Assembly (NCBI RefSeq): GCF_027924405.1
Contig: NZ_AP026978.1
Coordinates: forward strand, 2,728,001-2,792,000
Direction: 5' to 3'
DNA length: 64,000 nt
From: Nocardia sputorum
GTDB taxonomy: Bacteria; Actinomycetota; Actinomycetes; Mycobacteriales; Mycobacteriaceae
Under the pieces are notes generated by a model, which was not told the origin of the DNA, searched no databases, and was given only the letters and a program-made list of their open reading frames with translations. Below are positions 50,356-58,759 of this stretch, piece by piece (within the stretch, counting starts at the first letter, position 1; each line of letters starts with the position of its first letter). A program made the translations under genes and the position numbers.

Positions 50356-50787
50356 TCTCCGCGCGGCGGGGTTCGTGCGTGCACTCAGGATGCGGCTGAC
50401 CCGGTCGCCCGTCGGGTTCGACGAGGACGCCGAAGTCGCTCCCGGTGCTCCATCGGCTACATGGCAAGTGATGCAGGTCGGACGAGATACGGGATCGGCC
50501 GGAAAGGGTCGACCGGCCTCGGCGAACGCGCATTCACGTCGCGCGCACCGCCGCAGTCCGTCGGGTAGGGCCGGTGCGCAGTACTTGTATTCGCGCTGAT
50601 CACAATCCTGTCCGTGGGCTGGTGCGTGCGGTTGAATCCGGTATCACCTGCGTTCGTCTCCCGGAGAGCAGTCGCCGACGCCTCGGAACGTGCCGACCTC
50701 GGACTCGCGAGGGCGTCGCGGCCGAGGGGCCGGTGCCGGGACAGCGCCGAACCCGGGCAGGGCACAGCTTCAGACGAGGAGCACCAC
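50356..50787. other. 432-bp intergenic region, nothing assigned
   Basis: No frame looks like a gene, including the long in-frame extension ahead of the DUF1684 gene. AGTACTTGTATTCGCGCTGATCAC near 50580-50603 (in pieces) is a possible promoter region, with no matching -35 at a good distance. Confidence 0.4.
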
Positions 50788-51615
50788 ATGACAGTGCAGG
50801 CCGAGGCAACTCCGACCGACGCCTTCGTCGCCGACTGGGCGGACTGGCACCACACGCAAGAGTCGCGACTGGCCGACCCGCACGGATTCCTGGCCATCAC
50901 CAACCTGCACTGGCTCACCAGCGCGCCGCAGCGATTCCCGGACGCACCGGGCTCCTGGTCCACCGGCGCCGAGGGCGTCACAGTGGTTCTCGACGACGGT
51001 GACGAGCTGGTGATCGACGGGACACCGGTACACGGCAGGCACGGCTTCGGCGTCATCCCCGAACGCGGTGGGGTGAACGCCGTCTGGGGTGACGCTGTGA
51101 TCGAAGTCGCCAAGCGCGGGGGGTACGACATCGTTCGCCCGCGGCATCCCGACAACCCACTGCGCACCGCGTTCCAGGGCACGCCCGCCTATGCACCGCA
51201 CCCGAAATGGGTTGTCGCCGGGCGGTATGTACCCTTTCCGGAGCCGCAGCCGACCACTGTCGGCGCCGCTGTCGAAGGACTCGAACACGTCTACGACGCG
51301 CCCGGGCGGATCGAGTTCGAGCTGGACGGCAGGCCGCTGGGTCTGACCGCGTTCCCGGGTAAGGAACCCGGTAGCCTGACGGTGCTGTTCACCGACGAGA
51401 CCTCCGGTGTCACGACTTACGCCGCCAATCGTGTTCTCCACCTGTCACCGCCCGGCGCCGACGGATCGGTGGAGCTGGACTTCAACCGGGCCGCGAACTT
51501 ACCCTGCGCCTACACCGACCTGGCGACCTGCCCGCTGCCGCCGGCGGAGAACCGGCTGCCGGTCGCGATCGAAGCCGGTGAGCAGCTCCCGTACGAGCGT
51601 CGCCGAACCCGATGA
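50788..51615 (+). CDS. DUF1684 family protein
   Basis: The 275-residue protein shows the DUF1684 pattern: WHHTQESRLADPHGFLAITNLHWL at the start, a beta-rich middle (VVAGRYVPFPEP), and ELDFNRAANLPCAYTDLATCPLPPAENRLPV at the end. The family is of unknown function and has no clear catalytic residues described. ATG 50788 follows GACGAGGAG. The stop overlaps the next start (ATGA at 51612), so the DUF1684 protein and the luciferase-like monooxygenase are co-translated and may act together. Confidence 0.85.
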   Translation: MTVQAEATPTDAFVADWADWHHTQESRLADPHGFLAITNLHWLTSAPQRFPDAPGSWSTGAEGVTVVLDDGDELVIDGTPVHGRHGFGVIPERGGVNAVWGDAVIEVAKRGGYDIVRPRHPDNPLRTAFQGTPAYAPHPKWVVAGRYVPFPEPQPTTVGAAVEGLEHVYDAPGRIEFELDGRPLGLTAFPGKEPGSLTVLFTDETSGVTTYAANRVLHLSPPGADGSVELDFNRAANLPCAYTDLATCPLPPAENRLPVAIEAGEQLPYERRRTR

Positions 51616-52691
51616 GCGACACGACACCTCGGATCGGGACGTTGTCGTTCCTGACTCCGGGCAACTACCCCGACGACGACCCCTATTCGGGACTCGAGGA
51701 CACGCTGCGGCTGTTCGAATACGGCGAGCGCCTGGGTTTCGACGGCGCGTGGATCCGGCAGCGTCATCTCGAGCACGGCGTCGGGTCGGCCGCGGTGTTC
51801 CTGGCCGCCGCCGGGCAGCGCACCAGCCGAATCGAGTTGGGCACGGCCGTGATTCCGATCGGCTACGAGAGCCCGTTCCGGCTGGCCGAGGATCTGTCGC
51901 TGGCCGATGTGCTGTCGCGGGGCCGGTTGCAGGCGGGTTTCAGCGCGGGCACTCCGCCGCATGCCGACTTGATCGGCGACTTGGTCTTCGATGGGGACTG
52001 GCGCACCTACGACCTGTCCTACGGACGGATCTCCCGGCTGATCGAGAATCTGCGGGGCGGCTACCTCGGTGACGCGGACACGGTGATCCACTCCCCGGGC
52101 AATACCCAGCGGCCTCGATTGCAGCCACATAATCCCGGCTTGATCGACCGGCTGTGGTACGGCGGCGGCAGCATCCGCTCGGTCCGCTGGGCAGGAGAGA
52201 ACGGACTGAACCTGCTCACCGGCAACATCGTCTTCGGTGAGCGCAGCGACGATTTCACCACGACCCAACTGAGTCTGATCGACGACTATCGCCGGCTGGT
52301 CGACCCGGCCCGGCCCGCCCGTGTCGCGGTGGGGCGGGTGATCGTCCCGTTCGACAGCGCCGACCGCACGACTCGCGAGCGGTACCGGCAGTACGCGGCG
52401 AGCAGGCACGAGCGCACCACGGCGCCGCAGGGGGAGCGGCGCGTCCTGTTCGCCCCGGACCTCGTCGGTCCCGCCGCGGAAATCGTCGACCGGCTGCGAG
52501 CAGACCCGGTGCTCGCGCAGACCGCGGAGCTGCGACTGGAGTTGCCCTACGAATTCCACCGTGCCGATTACGAGCAGATCCTGCACGACACCGTGGAACT
52601 GATCGCGCCCGCGCTGGGTCGTCGCCCGGTGACCGGTCGGCCCGGCATCGAGCACGACACCGGCGAGGTGGCCGCGACCACTCGAGCCTGA
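51612..52691 (+). CDS. LLM-class flavin/F420-dependent oxidoreductase
   Basis: The 359-residue protein is a luciferase-like monooxygenase. The fold is shown by YGERLGFDGAWIRQRH, LGTAVIPIGYESPFRLAEDLSLADVLSRGRLQAGFSAG and the IRSVRWAGENGLNLLTGNIV segment. Cofactor may be FMN or F420; substrate is not clear. It overlaps the DUF1684 gene by 4 bp, so the pair is an operon. The gene ends inside a perfect hairpin that also contains the stop of the opposing esterase gene. Confidence 0.85.
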   Translation: MSDTTPRIGTLSFLTPGNYPDDDPYSGLEDTLRLFEYGERLGFDGAWIRQRHLEHGVGSAAVFLAAAGQRTSRIELGTAVIPIGYESPFRLAEDLSLADVLSRGRLQAGFSAGTPPHADLIGDLVFDGDWRTYDLSYGRISRLIENLRGGYLGDADTVIHSPGNTQRPRLQPHNPGLIDRLWYGGGSIRSVRWAGENGLNLLTGNIVFGERSDDFTTTQLSLIDDYRRLVDPARPARVAVGRVIVPFDSADRTTRERYRQYAASRHERTTAPQGERRVLFAPDLVGPAAEIVDRLRADPVLAQTAELRLELPYEFHRADYEQILHDTVELIAPALGRRPVTGRPGIEHDTGEVAATTRA

Positions 52692-52720
52692 CGCGAAAGG
52701 GGACGTGTTTTCGCGTCAGG
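52687..52720. terminator. Bidirectional terminator containing both stop codons
   Basis: CCTGACGCGAAA (52687-52698) and TTTCGCGTCAGG (52709-52720) are exact inverse complements with a 10-nt loop. The TGA of the LLM gene (52689-52691) lies in the left arm, and the TGA of the opposing esterase gene (complement of 52716-52718) lies in the right arm, at mirrored positions. The A/T run at the loop end gives a short U-tract in each direction. Confidence 0.75.
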
Positions 52721-53783
52721 TGCCCAGCGCCGCGGCGAACACGGGCCACGACTTGTGCAGATCTTCCTGCCAGTAGGGCCAGGAGTGGGTGCCGTTGCCG
52801 CGCAGGTCGACGGTGGCGGGAATCGCCAGCTGGTCCAACCTTTCGCGGAGTTGACGGGTGCAGCGGTCGGCGAATGCCTCCAGCGCGCCGCCGATGAGGA
52901 GCTGGTCGATCAGTTTGCCGGAGTTGTGCTCTATACCGGAGCCGTGGAGGGTGTCGTGTGGTCCGGGTGCGCCGGTGCCGGTGGAGACGTAGATGGCGGT
53001 ACCGCGCAGTTTGTCGGCGTGTAGGTAGGGGTCGTTGGCCGCCCACGCCGGGTCCGTCGGCGGACCCCACATGTTCACCACGTTGCCCCGGCGCCCGCCC
53101 ACCACCGCGCTCACGATCACCTGCCCTTGCGGATCACTGGTGCGCACACACCCGGAATACGAGCCGATCGCCCGATACAACCCCGGCGCGGCCAACGCCA
53201 ACTGGAACACCGATGTACCCGCCATCGAGATCCCCGCGATCGCGTTCGCCCCGTTGCCGCCGAACCGCGCGTCCACCAACGGAGGCAACTCCCGAGTCAG
53301 GAACGTCGCCCACCGCTGCCGCCCCAACACCGGATCATCGGCCCGCCAATCGGTGAAATACGAACTGGCGCCCCCGAACGGGATCACCACATTCACCTGC
53401 TTGTCCCCGAAGAACTCCACCACATCCGTGCGGCTGAGCCAGTTGCCGTCGGCTCCGCCATCGATGCCGTTGAGCAGGTACAGCGTCGGGGCCGGAGCCG
53501 ATCTGTCGGCGGCCGGAAGGACGCGGACGGTCACGTCGTTCGCCATCGCGGCGGAGTGGACCGTCAGTTCCACCATCCGCCCCGGTCCCGGTGTGGCCGC
53601 GGCGATATGCGAACGATCCGGGGTCGCGGCGATCGACAAGGGAAGTTCCGGTGGGATCGGCTCGGCGCTCGTCGGTCCGGCCGCACCGGTCGCGAATCCG
53701 AAGGCGGCGACGCCCAGCGCCGCGACCAGCCGCGCGGCCCGCGCCGCGCCACGGTGATATGGCGGCGGGGCAAAGGCATCCAC
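52716..53783 (-). CDS. Antigen 85-like secreted esterase/mycolyltransferase, minus-strand copy
   Basis: From the GTG at 53783 the protein has 355 residues: a basic start, a hydrophobic signal segment (AARLVAALGVAAFGFATGAA) and an export site near TSAEP. The alpha/beta hydrolase domain follows with GISMAG (nucleophile S186), and GTHSWPYWQEDLHKSW holds the triad His. The family includes the Ag85 mycolyltransferases and nocardial esterases of the cell envelope. The AGGAAGG ribosome site favours this GTG over ATG 53822. Residues coded by 52947-53426 are identical in DNA to those of the divergent copy, while both ends differ, which indicates gene conversion. Confidence 0.85.
   Translation of the reverse strand: MDAFAPPPYHRGAARAARLVAALGVAAFGFATGAAGPTSAEPIPPELPLSIAATPDRSHIAAATPGPGRMVELTVHSAAMANDVTVRVLPAADRSAPAPTLYLLNGIDGGADGNWLSRTDVVEFFGDKQVNVVIPFGGASSYFTDWRADDPVLGRQRWATFLTRELPPLVDARFGGNGANAIAGISMAGTSVFQLALAAPGLYRAIGSYSGCVRTSDPQGQVIVSAVVGGRRGNVVNMWGPPTDPAWAANDPYLHADKLRGTAIYVSTGTGAPGPHDTLHGSGIEHNSGKLIDQLLIGGALEAFADRCTRQLRERLDQLAIPATVDLRGNGTHSWPYWQEDLHKSWPVFAAALGT
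52947..53426 (-). repeat. 480-bp exact inverted repeat, left copy
   Basis: This block is the exact reverse complement of 54370-54849: I compared it across its whole length and found no difference, including at third codon positions. Outside the borders the two genes differ at once (GATGTGG at one end; a C versus G after GACACCCTC at the other). The identity therefore reflects recent conversion or duplication, not protein constraint. It covers the catalytic Ser region. Confidence 0.95.
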
Positions 53784-54048
53784 ACGCGGCCTTCCTGCGC
53801 AGGCGGGACAGAACTCGGCCAACGTTAGGCCGCGACCGTCTCGGCGTGCAAGGCGTCGTCGCGCCCATTGGGGTCGATGGGCAGTTCACCCGCCTTCCCG
53901 CTGGGAACGGCCACAAGGTTGCGAGTTTCCGTGCGCGGCAGCGCAGGTGATGCGGTTGACTCGAGGTCGGCTCTCGTAGTCGTTGCCTGTTCCCCGCCCG
54001 CGGAGCCGAGAGTATCGGCCGGGGTGCGGCCTCGAGATCGGAGGTGCG

Positions 54049-55080
54049 ATGTCGCTCACCCGTTCGCGGACACGAATCCTGCTGACCGTCCTCGCGATTG
54101 CGGCCATGACCGCCGGATCCACCGGTGCGGCGACGGGCGAGCCTGCTCCGGATCTCGCCGCTGTGTCGGCTCCGGACGGATCCCGGATCCACGACATCCG
54201 CGCGGAGTCCGAGCGGGTGCTCGACGTCGGCGTGTACTCGACGGCGATGAACAGCGTGACCCGGGTGCTCGTCCTGCGCGCGGCCGAGCCGGAGCGGCCC
54301 GCGCCGACGTTCTATCTCCTCAACGGCGCCAACGGCGGCATCAGCGACGGAAGCTGGGCCGACCGGACTGATGTGGTGGAGTTCTTCGGGGACAAGCAGG
54401 TGAATGTGGTGATCCCGTTCGGGGGCGCCAGTTCGTATTTCACCGATTGGCGGGCCGATGATCCGGTGTTGGGGCGGCAGCGGTGGGCGACGTTCCTGAC
54501 TCGGGAGTTGCCTCCGTTGGTGGACGCGCGGTTCGGCGGCAACGGGGCGAACGCGATCGCGGGGATCTCGATGGCGGGTACATCGGTGTTCCAGTTGGCG
54601 TTGGCCGCGCCGGGGTTGTATCGGGCGATCGGCTCGTATTCCGGGTGTGTGCGCACCAGTGATCCGCAAGGGCAGGTGATCGTGAGCGCGGTGGTGGGCG
54701 GGCGCCGGGGCAACGTGGTGAACATGTGGGGTCCGCCGACGGACCCGGCGTGGGCGGCCAACGACCCCTACCTACACGCCGACAAACTGCGCGGTACCGC
54801 CATCTACGTCTCCACCGGCACCGGCGCACCCGGACCACACGACACCCTCGACGGCGCGCACGGGTCCGGGATACAGCTGGCCTACCAGTTGATCATCGGC
54901 GCTCCGATGGAAGCCGTCACCAATCTGTGCACGCGCCAACTCCGGGATCGGCTGCGCGATCTGGGTGTACCGGCCACGTTCGAGCTGCGTCCGAGCGGAA
55001 CTCACTCCTGGGGTTACTGGCAGGACGACCTGCACAAGTCATGGGACACGATCGGTAGCGCGCTCGCCGATCGTCCGTAG
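54049..55080 (+). CDS. Antigen 85-like secreted esterase/mycolyltransferase, plus-strand copy
   Basis: The 343-residue protein starts MSLTRSRTRILLTVLAIAAMTAG, a Sec signal peptide, and has GISMAG with nucleophile S174 and a C-terminal GTHSWGYWQDDLHKSW with the triad His. It should be exported and act on trehalose mycolates or other esters of the envelope. A GGAGG ribosome site precedes ATG 54049. It is divergent from its paralogue at 52716, with 265 bp between starts. The N-terminal part and the segment after the shared tract (AHGSGIQLAYQLIIGAPMEA) differ clearly from the paralogue, so two related but distinct proteins are made. Confidence 0.85.
   Translation: MSLTRSRTRILLTVLAIAAMTAGSTGAATGEPAPDLAAVSAPDGSRIHDIRAESERVLDVGVYSTAMNSVTRVLVLRAAEPERPAPTFYLLNGANGGISDGSWADRTDVVEFFGDKQVNVVIPFGGASSYFTDWRADDPVLGRQRWATFLTRELPPLVDARFGGNGANAIAGISMAGTSVFQLALAAPGLYRAIGSYSGCVRTSDPQGQVIVSAVVGGRRGNVVNMWGPPTDPAWAANDPYLHADKLRGTAIYVSTGTGAPGPHDTLDGAHGSGIQLAYQLIIGAPMEAVTNLCTRQLRDRLRDLGVPATFELRPSGTHSWGYWQDDLHKSWDTIGSALADRP
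54370..54849 (+). repeat. 480-bp exact inverted repeat, right copy
   Basis: Exact reverse complement of 52947-53426, in the plus-strand esterase gene. The two copies face each other across 943 bp that hold both N-termini and the shared promoter region. Recombination between them would invert that segment and exchange the 5' parts of the two genes. Confidence 0.95.
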
Positions 55081-55123
55081 ACGCCATCGTCCTCGACGGA
55101 CACCACGGAGTTCTTCGCCGGGT

Positions 55124-55609
55124 TCAGTGGTCGGCGATCCAGGCGTCGGTGTATTCCGCTTCCGCGGCGAGCATCTCGACGAGCCTGGCCACGACGGCGG
55201 CCTCGATCTTCCTGCCGAACAGGGGGATGCCGACCTCGGCCGCGGCCTCGACGACCGCTACCGCCGCGTTGTCGCTCTCGGTGAGCCGGACGGTGCCGGT
55301 CACCTTGGCGGGCACGCCCTCCACACGGGCGTCGAAACTGCCGCCCTCGTGGGTGTAGGTCTCGGTGCGGGTGATGACCAGACCTTCGGGTCGCACCGCG
55401 GTGACGGCGCCGGGCAACTCCGCCGCCGGTACGGTCTGCACCATCCGCACGTGCAGCCGCTCCTCGGCCGCGTCGAACTCGACGAGCCGCGCGTCGGCCC
55501 CACCGACCTCCTCGACGCGGTCTTTCCAGTACTGCGCGTCGGCCAGCGCCGCGCGAAGCGCGTCGGCCGAATGGGAGTAGGTGGCCGTGTACGCCAACGG
55601 GGTCGCCAT
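55124..55609 (-). CDS. DUF2505 family protein (SRPBCC-like)
   Basis: The 161-residue protein reads MATPLAYTATYSHSADALRAALADAQYWKDRV and VTAVRPEGLVITRTETYTHEGG, ending with PLFGRKIEAAVVARLVEMLAAEAEYTDAWI. This is the DUF2505 pattern, common in mycobacteria and nocardiae and likely a START/SRPBCC ligand-binding fold. The ligand is unknown. ATG 55609 is chosen because the preceding residues in frame are not protein-like. It converges on the esterase gene with 43 bp between stops. Confidence 0.85.
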   Translation of the reverse strand: MATPLAYTATYSHSADALRAALADAQYWKDRVEEVGGADARLVEFDAAEERLHVRMVQTVPAAELPGAVTAVRPEGLVITRTETYTHEGGSFDARVEGVPAKVTGTVRLTESDNAAVAVVEAAAEVGIPLFGRKIEAAVVARLVEMLAAEAEYTDAWIADH

Positions 55610-55937
55610 ACCGGCACACGCTACCTGCTGCGCCGCCTCCGGAATCGGTGCATCGCCGCCGGGGCCCGCTGATCTCGCTGCGAGCGCGCGTATCGACAGT
55701 ACGTCTCCGATGGTGACAGCCAAAAGCTGTATTGCATTGTCACCCTGGGCAAATGATTGCTTCGACTGCGGCGGCATCGGCCCGACACGGTGACAGGCTC
55801 AGTCGATCTGCGGGCGGTGGGGAAGTTCTGCGCCGAAGGGGCGTTCGCCGGCCCGGGTCGCCCGGATTCGACGCGGATCATCGCTTGCAGGAGCCGAGCG
55901 CGGTGGGCGACTCCGGTCGCCCACCGCGGCGGACGGT
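55610..55937. other. 328-bp intergenic region
   Basis: This holds the promoter of the DUF2505 gene. TGACAGCCAAAAGCTG and TTGCATTGTCACC near 55712-55745 give an AT-richer patch, and TGACA/TGTCA are 20-odd bases apart, a weak dyad. No gene is visible. Confidence 0.4.
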
Positions 55938-57473
55938 TCATGTCTCCAGGAACGCCAGCATGTCCCGGCGGAGTTCCGGGTCGATCTCCCGCTCGGCGGC
56001 CGCCGCGACCCACTCGCGGGCTCGAGCCGGGCGAGTTTCCGGTGGCCAGGCGCCGAGCACGACGAGGGCGCCCCGGCGGCACCGGACGACCCGATTGCCG
56101 AGCGCGACCGGCAGTAGCGTGCGCCCGGCGCCTGGATGCTCGCGCAGATTCCAGACGATGACCTCGAACGCCCGGTCGGCCTCATAGCCGGGGCCCAGGC
56201 CCAGCGCTTCGGTCGGGCCGGTCGCCAGATCGTCGAGCGGAAGCAGCTCTTCGGCCAGAGCAACGACCTGCTCGACCGCGGTCCGGCCGGCATGGTGCAT
56301 TGCCCACTGCCAGACATAGGCGTTGTGGGGATCGCTCCGCAAGCGCGCGAACGCGTCCGGCAGCGCGCTCATCCCCAGTCGTCCCGCGCAGGAGAGCGCG
56401 ACCTCGAACGCGTGGGACCGGCGCTCGCCGGGAGTCTCGGAACCGGCCGGGACGGCGTGGGTCGCGAGTTCGCGCGTCACCAGATCGCGCCACCGCTGCT
56501 GCGCGGTGAGGGAGGCGTACCTGGCGCGCAGCCGGTCCGGCTCGCCGTCGGGCCACTCGAAGGCGGTGTCGGACGTCAGGCGTGCGAGAGTCAGCGCCGC
56601 GTCGAGCCGCCCGAGGGTGGGCTCGGCGCGGGCGAGCAGCTCGGCGAAGCGGTGCAGGGCGGGCACCGCGTCGTCGTAGTCGGACATGTCTTCGGCGGGG
56701 CCGCCGAGCGCGAGGGCCCGCAGGATGTCCGCCGCGCCGTCGAGCAGGGCGTCGTCGATGTCGTCGTCGAGCAGAGCCTCGTAGAGACCGCCGGTCGTGG
56801 CGGCGATCCACGCGAGATACTCGTTCATCACGCCGTTGCGGAAGCCGCCCCGCAGCAACCACGCTTTGATGTCGGGATCGACGCAGCCCTTCAGCCGTTC
56901 CACGGCGTGGATGCGCCCCCAGCCGTCGAGGCGCTGGGCCAGTTCGAAGACCGCGCGGTGCCGATCGGGCTGGGTTTTCATGAGCGCGACGACGGCGAAG
57001 AGGGCGAATTCCTCCAGCGATCCGAGCAACTGGAGCAGCTCGCGGTCGCGCTCGTCGCCACACGTGCCCAGCAGCACGATGCCGAGCTTGGCGACCTCGC
57101 GCCGGGTGGCGTTCTCGGTCACGAATCGTGCTGCGCGATGGAGCTTTTCGAGTGGATACGAGCGTGAGCTGAGTTCCGTCACCAGGTCGTCCGCGACGTG
57201 CACCGCCCGCAGGCCGGCGAAGTGCTCGAGCAGGCGGGCCGGATCGTCGAGGTCGGCGAGGATGCGATCGGTGAGTTCGGCGACGGGGTGCGTGTCCGAC
57301 CCGAAGTGATGTGTGCTGACGCCGTCGTAGACGACGCTGGGAAGGGCGATTTCGCCCGCTTCGTGGGGCCGCTCGTCCGGTAGGGGGTACCCATCACGTG
57401 GCCAAGGGCCGGGACCGTGCAGGGCGGAGAGAGATAGGGCGTGGGCCACGAACGTGGCCGCGTGGGGGCTCAT
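55938..57473 (-). CDS. Helical-repeat protein of unknown function, 511 residues
   Basis: After a mixed N-terminus (residues 1-60), the protein is almost entirely helical, with successive 35-45-residue units such as ELLQLLGSLEEFALFAVVALMK, RIHAVERLKGCVDPDIKAWLLRGG and VNEYLAWIAATTGGLYEALLDDD-like segments. This is what HEAT/ARM-like repeat proteins look like; I cannot assign a family and see no catalytic motif. An AATTACTATCA operator half-site lies 98-124 bp upstream (57571-57597), the same element as before the next MpaB gene, so it probably belongs to the TetR regulon at 58760. ATG 57473 is preferred; ATG 57566 would overlap nothing but reads poorly. Confidence 0.6.
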   Translation of the reverse strand: MSPHAATFVAHALSLSALHGPGPWPRDGYPLPDERPHEAGEIALPSVVYDGVSTHHFGSDTHPVAELTDRILADLDDPARLLEHFAGLRAVHVADDLVTELSSRSYPLEKLHRAARFVTENATRREVAKLGIVLLGTCGDERDRELLQLLGSLEEFALFAVVALMKTQPDRHRAVFELAQRLDGWGRIHAVERLKGCVDPDIKAWLLRGGFRNGVMNEYLAWIAATTGGLYEALLDDDIDDALLDGAADILRALALGGPAEDMSDYDDAVPALHRFAELLARAEPTLGRLDAALTLARLTSDTAFEWPDGEPDRLRARYASLTAQQRWRDLVTRELATHAVPAGSETPGERRSHAFEVALSCAGRLGMSALPDAFARLRSDPHNAYVWQWAMHHAGRTAVEQVVALAEELLPLDDLATGPTEALGLGPGYEADRAFEVIVWNLREHPGAGRTLLPVALGNRVVRCRRGALVVLGAWPPETRPARAREWVAAAAEREIDPELRRDMLAFLET

Positions 57474-57570
57474 CGAGCCGGGCGCAGGACGCCCTTTCCG
57501 TGGGAGATCATGGACATGAGGATGGCAGCTCGCCGGGCGGGACGCAACCGCGCCTCGCCCGCGCATTCTC

Positions 57571-57597
57571 TGATAGTAAATCCTCGAATTACTATCA
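57571..57597. promoter_or_regulatory. TetR operator copy 1 (TGATAGT...ACTATCA)
   Basis: TGATAGTAA (57571-57579) and TTACTATCA (57589-57597) form a perfect 9-bp inverted repeat with a 9-nt spacer. The 7-bp arms TGATAGT and ACTATCA recur at 58632-58659. It lies ahead of the helical-repeat gene and past the end of the MpaB gene. Confidence 0.75.
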
Positions 57598-57623
57598 TCG
57601 CCATGCCGGAGCGGCGAGGTCGT

Positions 57624-58610
57624 TCAGATCGGGCAGCCGCCTGCCGCGCCGGAGGGGGGTGCGAAGGAGTCCAGTGCGTACTTGCGGTGGAAGCGGACCA
57701 ACTTCTCGTATTGCAGGCGGTTGTAAGCCAGCGGAAGCAGCAACAGCCGATCCGGCAGCAGGCGCCACGCCGCTTGCAACACACACACGTACACGGCGAA
57801 CTCGAGGTGGTGGTGCCGCTTCATTTCGAAGCCGACCATGGCGCGGACGCCGGGGTGCATGACTTCGGCCGAGCACACCTGGATCACATGCCCGGCGAAG
57901 GGCCGCAGCAGCAGCCACAACGGCATGAGCGCCGTGCGAACCAGCGGCGGCAGCCCGAGGGTGGGCAGCGGAAGCCTGGTCAGTCCGGCGAACTGCTCGA
58001 CGAGGAACGGGTTGGCGGCCAGTTCGTGCTCGACCATCGCGTCGTAGTACTCGGTCGCCGACGCCAGATCCGGGGGCAGTTTGCCCGACCGGGCGGCCAG
58101 CTCCAGCCCGGAGAACCCTTCGCGCAGCATCTGATACGCGGCTTCCTTCTCCTCCGGGCGCAGCACCGTGCCGGTGCAGTAGGTGAAGGTGTTGAGCGCG
58201 ACGAACATCCCGCTGACACCCACCCAGATCCATGTCTGCGGGTTCAGGGCGCTGTAGCGGACGTCGTGGTAGTCGCCGCGCCCCCGGCCGTGCACGTCAC
58301 GATGGCGTTGTTTGAGCCATTCGGCTTCGGCCAGCCGGTCCGCGGGGTCGCCCCACATCGCCAGCAAGGCCGAGAAACCCGAACGGACCCCGCGATCGGC
58401 GAAGTTCGCGGCGAAGCGGCCGGTGCGGTCCACGGCGGCGGCGACGGGGACGAGCGCCACCTGATCGAAGGCGGAGCCGGCGAAGACGCCCGACAGCACG
58501 CTGCCGGTGTGCTTGCGGAATTCGGCGAGGACCTCGGGGCGCACCCGGGCCGATGGCGCGGCGCCGGCGGTGGGCTCGGAAACAACGGGCAGCTCTGCGT
58601 TCGTTGCCAT
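57624..58610 (-). CDS. Oxygenase MpaB family protein (DUF2236), second copy
   Basis: The 328-residue protein has the DUF2236 landmarks GSAFDQVALVPVAAAVDRTGRFAANFADRG-type N-terminus, WLKQRHRDVHGRGRGDYHDVRYSALNPQTWIWVGVSG and HPGVRAMVGFEMKRHHHLEFAVYVCV. The family is a haem-linked oxygenase group. The substrate is unknown. It lies between two copies of one operator, and is divergent from a TetR gene, so de-repression by that TetR's ligand is expected. The C-terminal tail (GGAAGGCPI) is short. Confidence 0.78.
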   Translation of the reverse strand: MATNAELPVVSEPTAGAAPSARVRPEVLAEFRKHTGSVLSGVFAGSAFDQVALVPVAAAVDRTGRFAANFADRGVRSGFSALLAMWGDPADRLAEAEWLKQRHRDVHGRGRGDYHDVRYSALNPQTWIWVGVSGMFVALNTFTYCTGTVLRPEEKEAAYQMLREGFSGLELAARSGKLPPDLASATEYYDAMVEHELAANPFLVEQFAGLTRLPLPTLGLPPLVRTALMPLWLLLRPFAGHVIQVCSAEVMHPGVRAMVGFEMKRHHHLEFAVYVCVLQAAWRLLPDRLLLLPLAYNRLQYEKLVRFHRKYALDSFAPPSGAAGGCPI

Positions 58611-58631
58611 GGGTCACCTCTGGACTACTGG

Positions 58632-58659
58632 TGATAGTGATATAGGTCTTAGACTATCA
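58632..58659. promoter_or_regulatory. TetR operator copy 2 (TGATAGT...ACTATCA)
   Basis: TGATAGT (58632-58638) and ACTATCA (58653-58659) are exact inverse complements across 14 nt, 22 bp upstream of the MpaB start at 58610 and 101 bp upstream of the TetR start at 58760. The arms match those at 57571-57597, which links the two promoters to one regulator. Confidence 0.78.
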
Positions 58660-58759
58660 TTCCTGCGGAGTAACCGGCGAGACCCGCTGCGCCCGGTCCG
58701 CGGAAACGGCTGGCGGTGGTGGCGAGGTGGCGCGACGGACGGGCGGTAGGCTCACGCCG

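Noticed and set aside
53127..53828. Plus-strand open frame inside the minus-strand esterase, and its mirror at 53335-54669
   Set aside because: Both are antisense to the esterase genes. They are identical only because the 480-bp repeat is identical; they have no family features.
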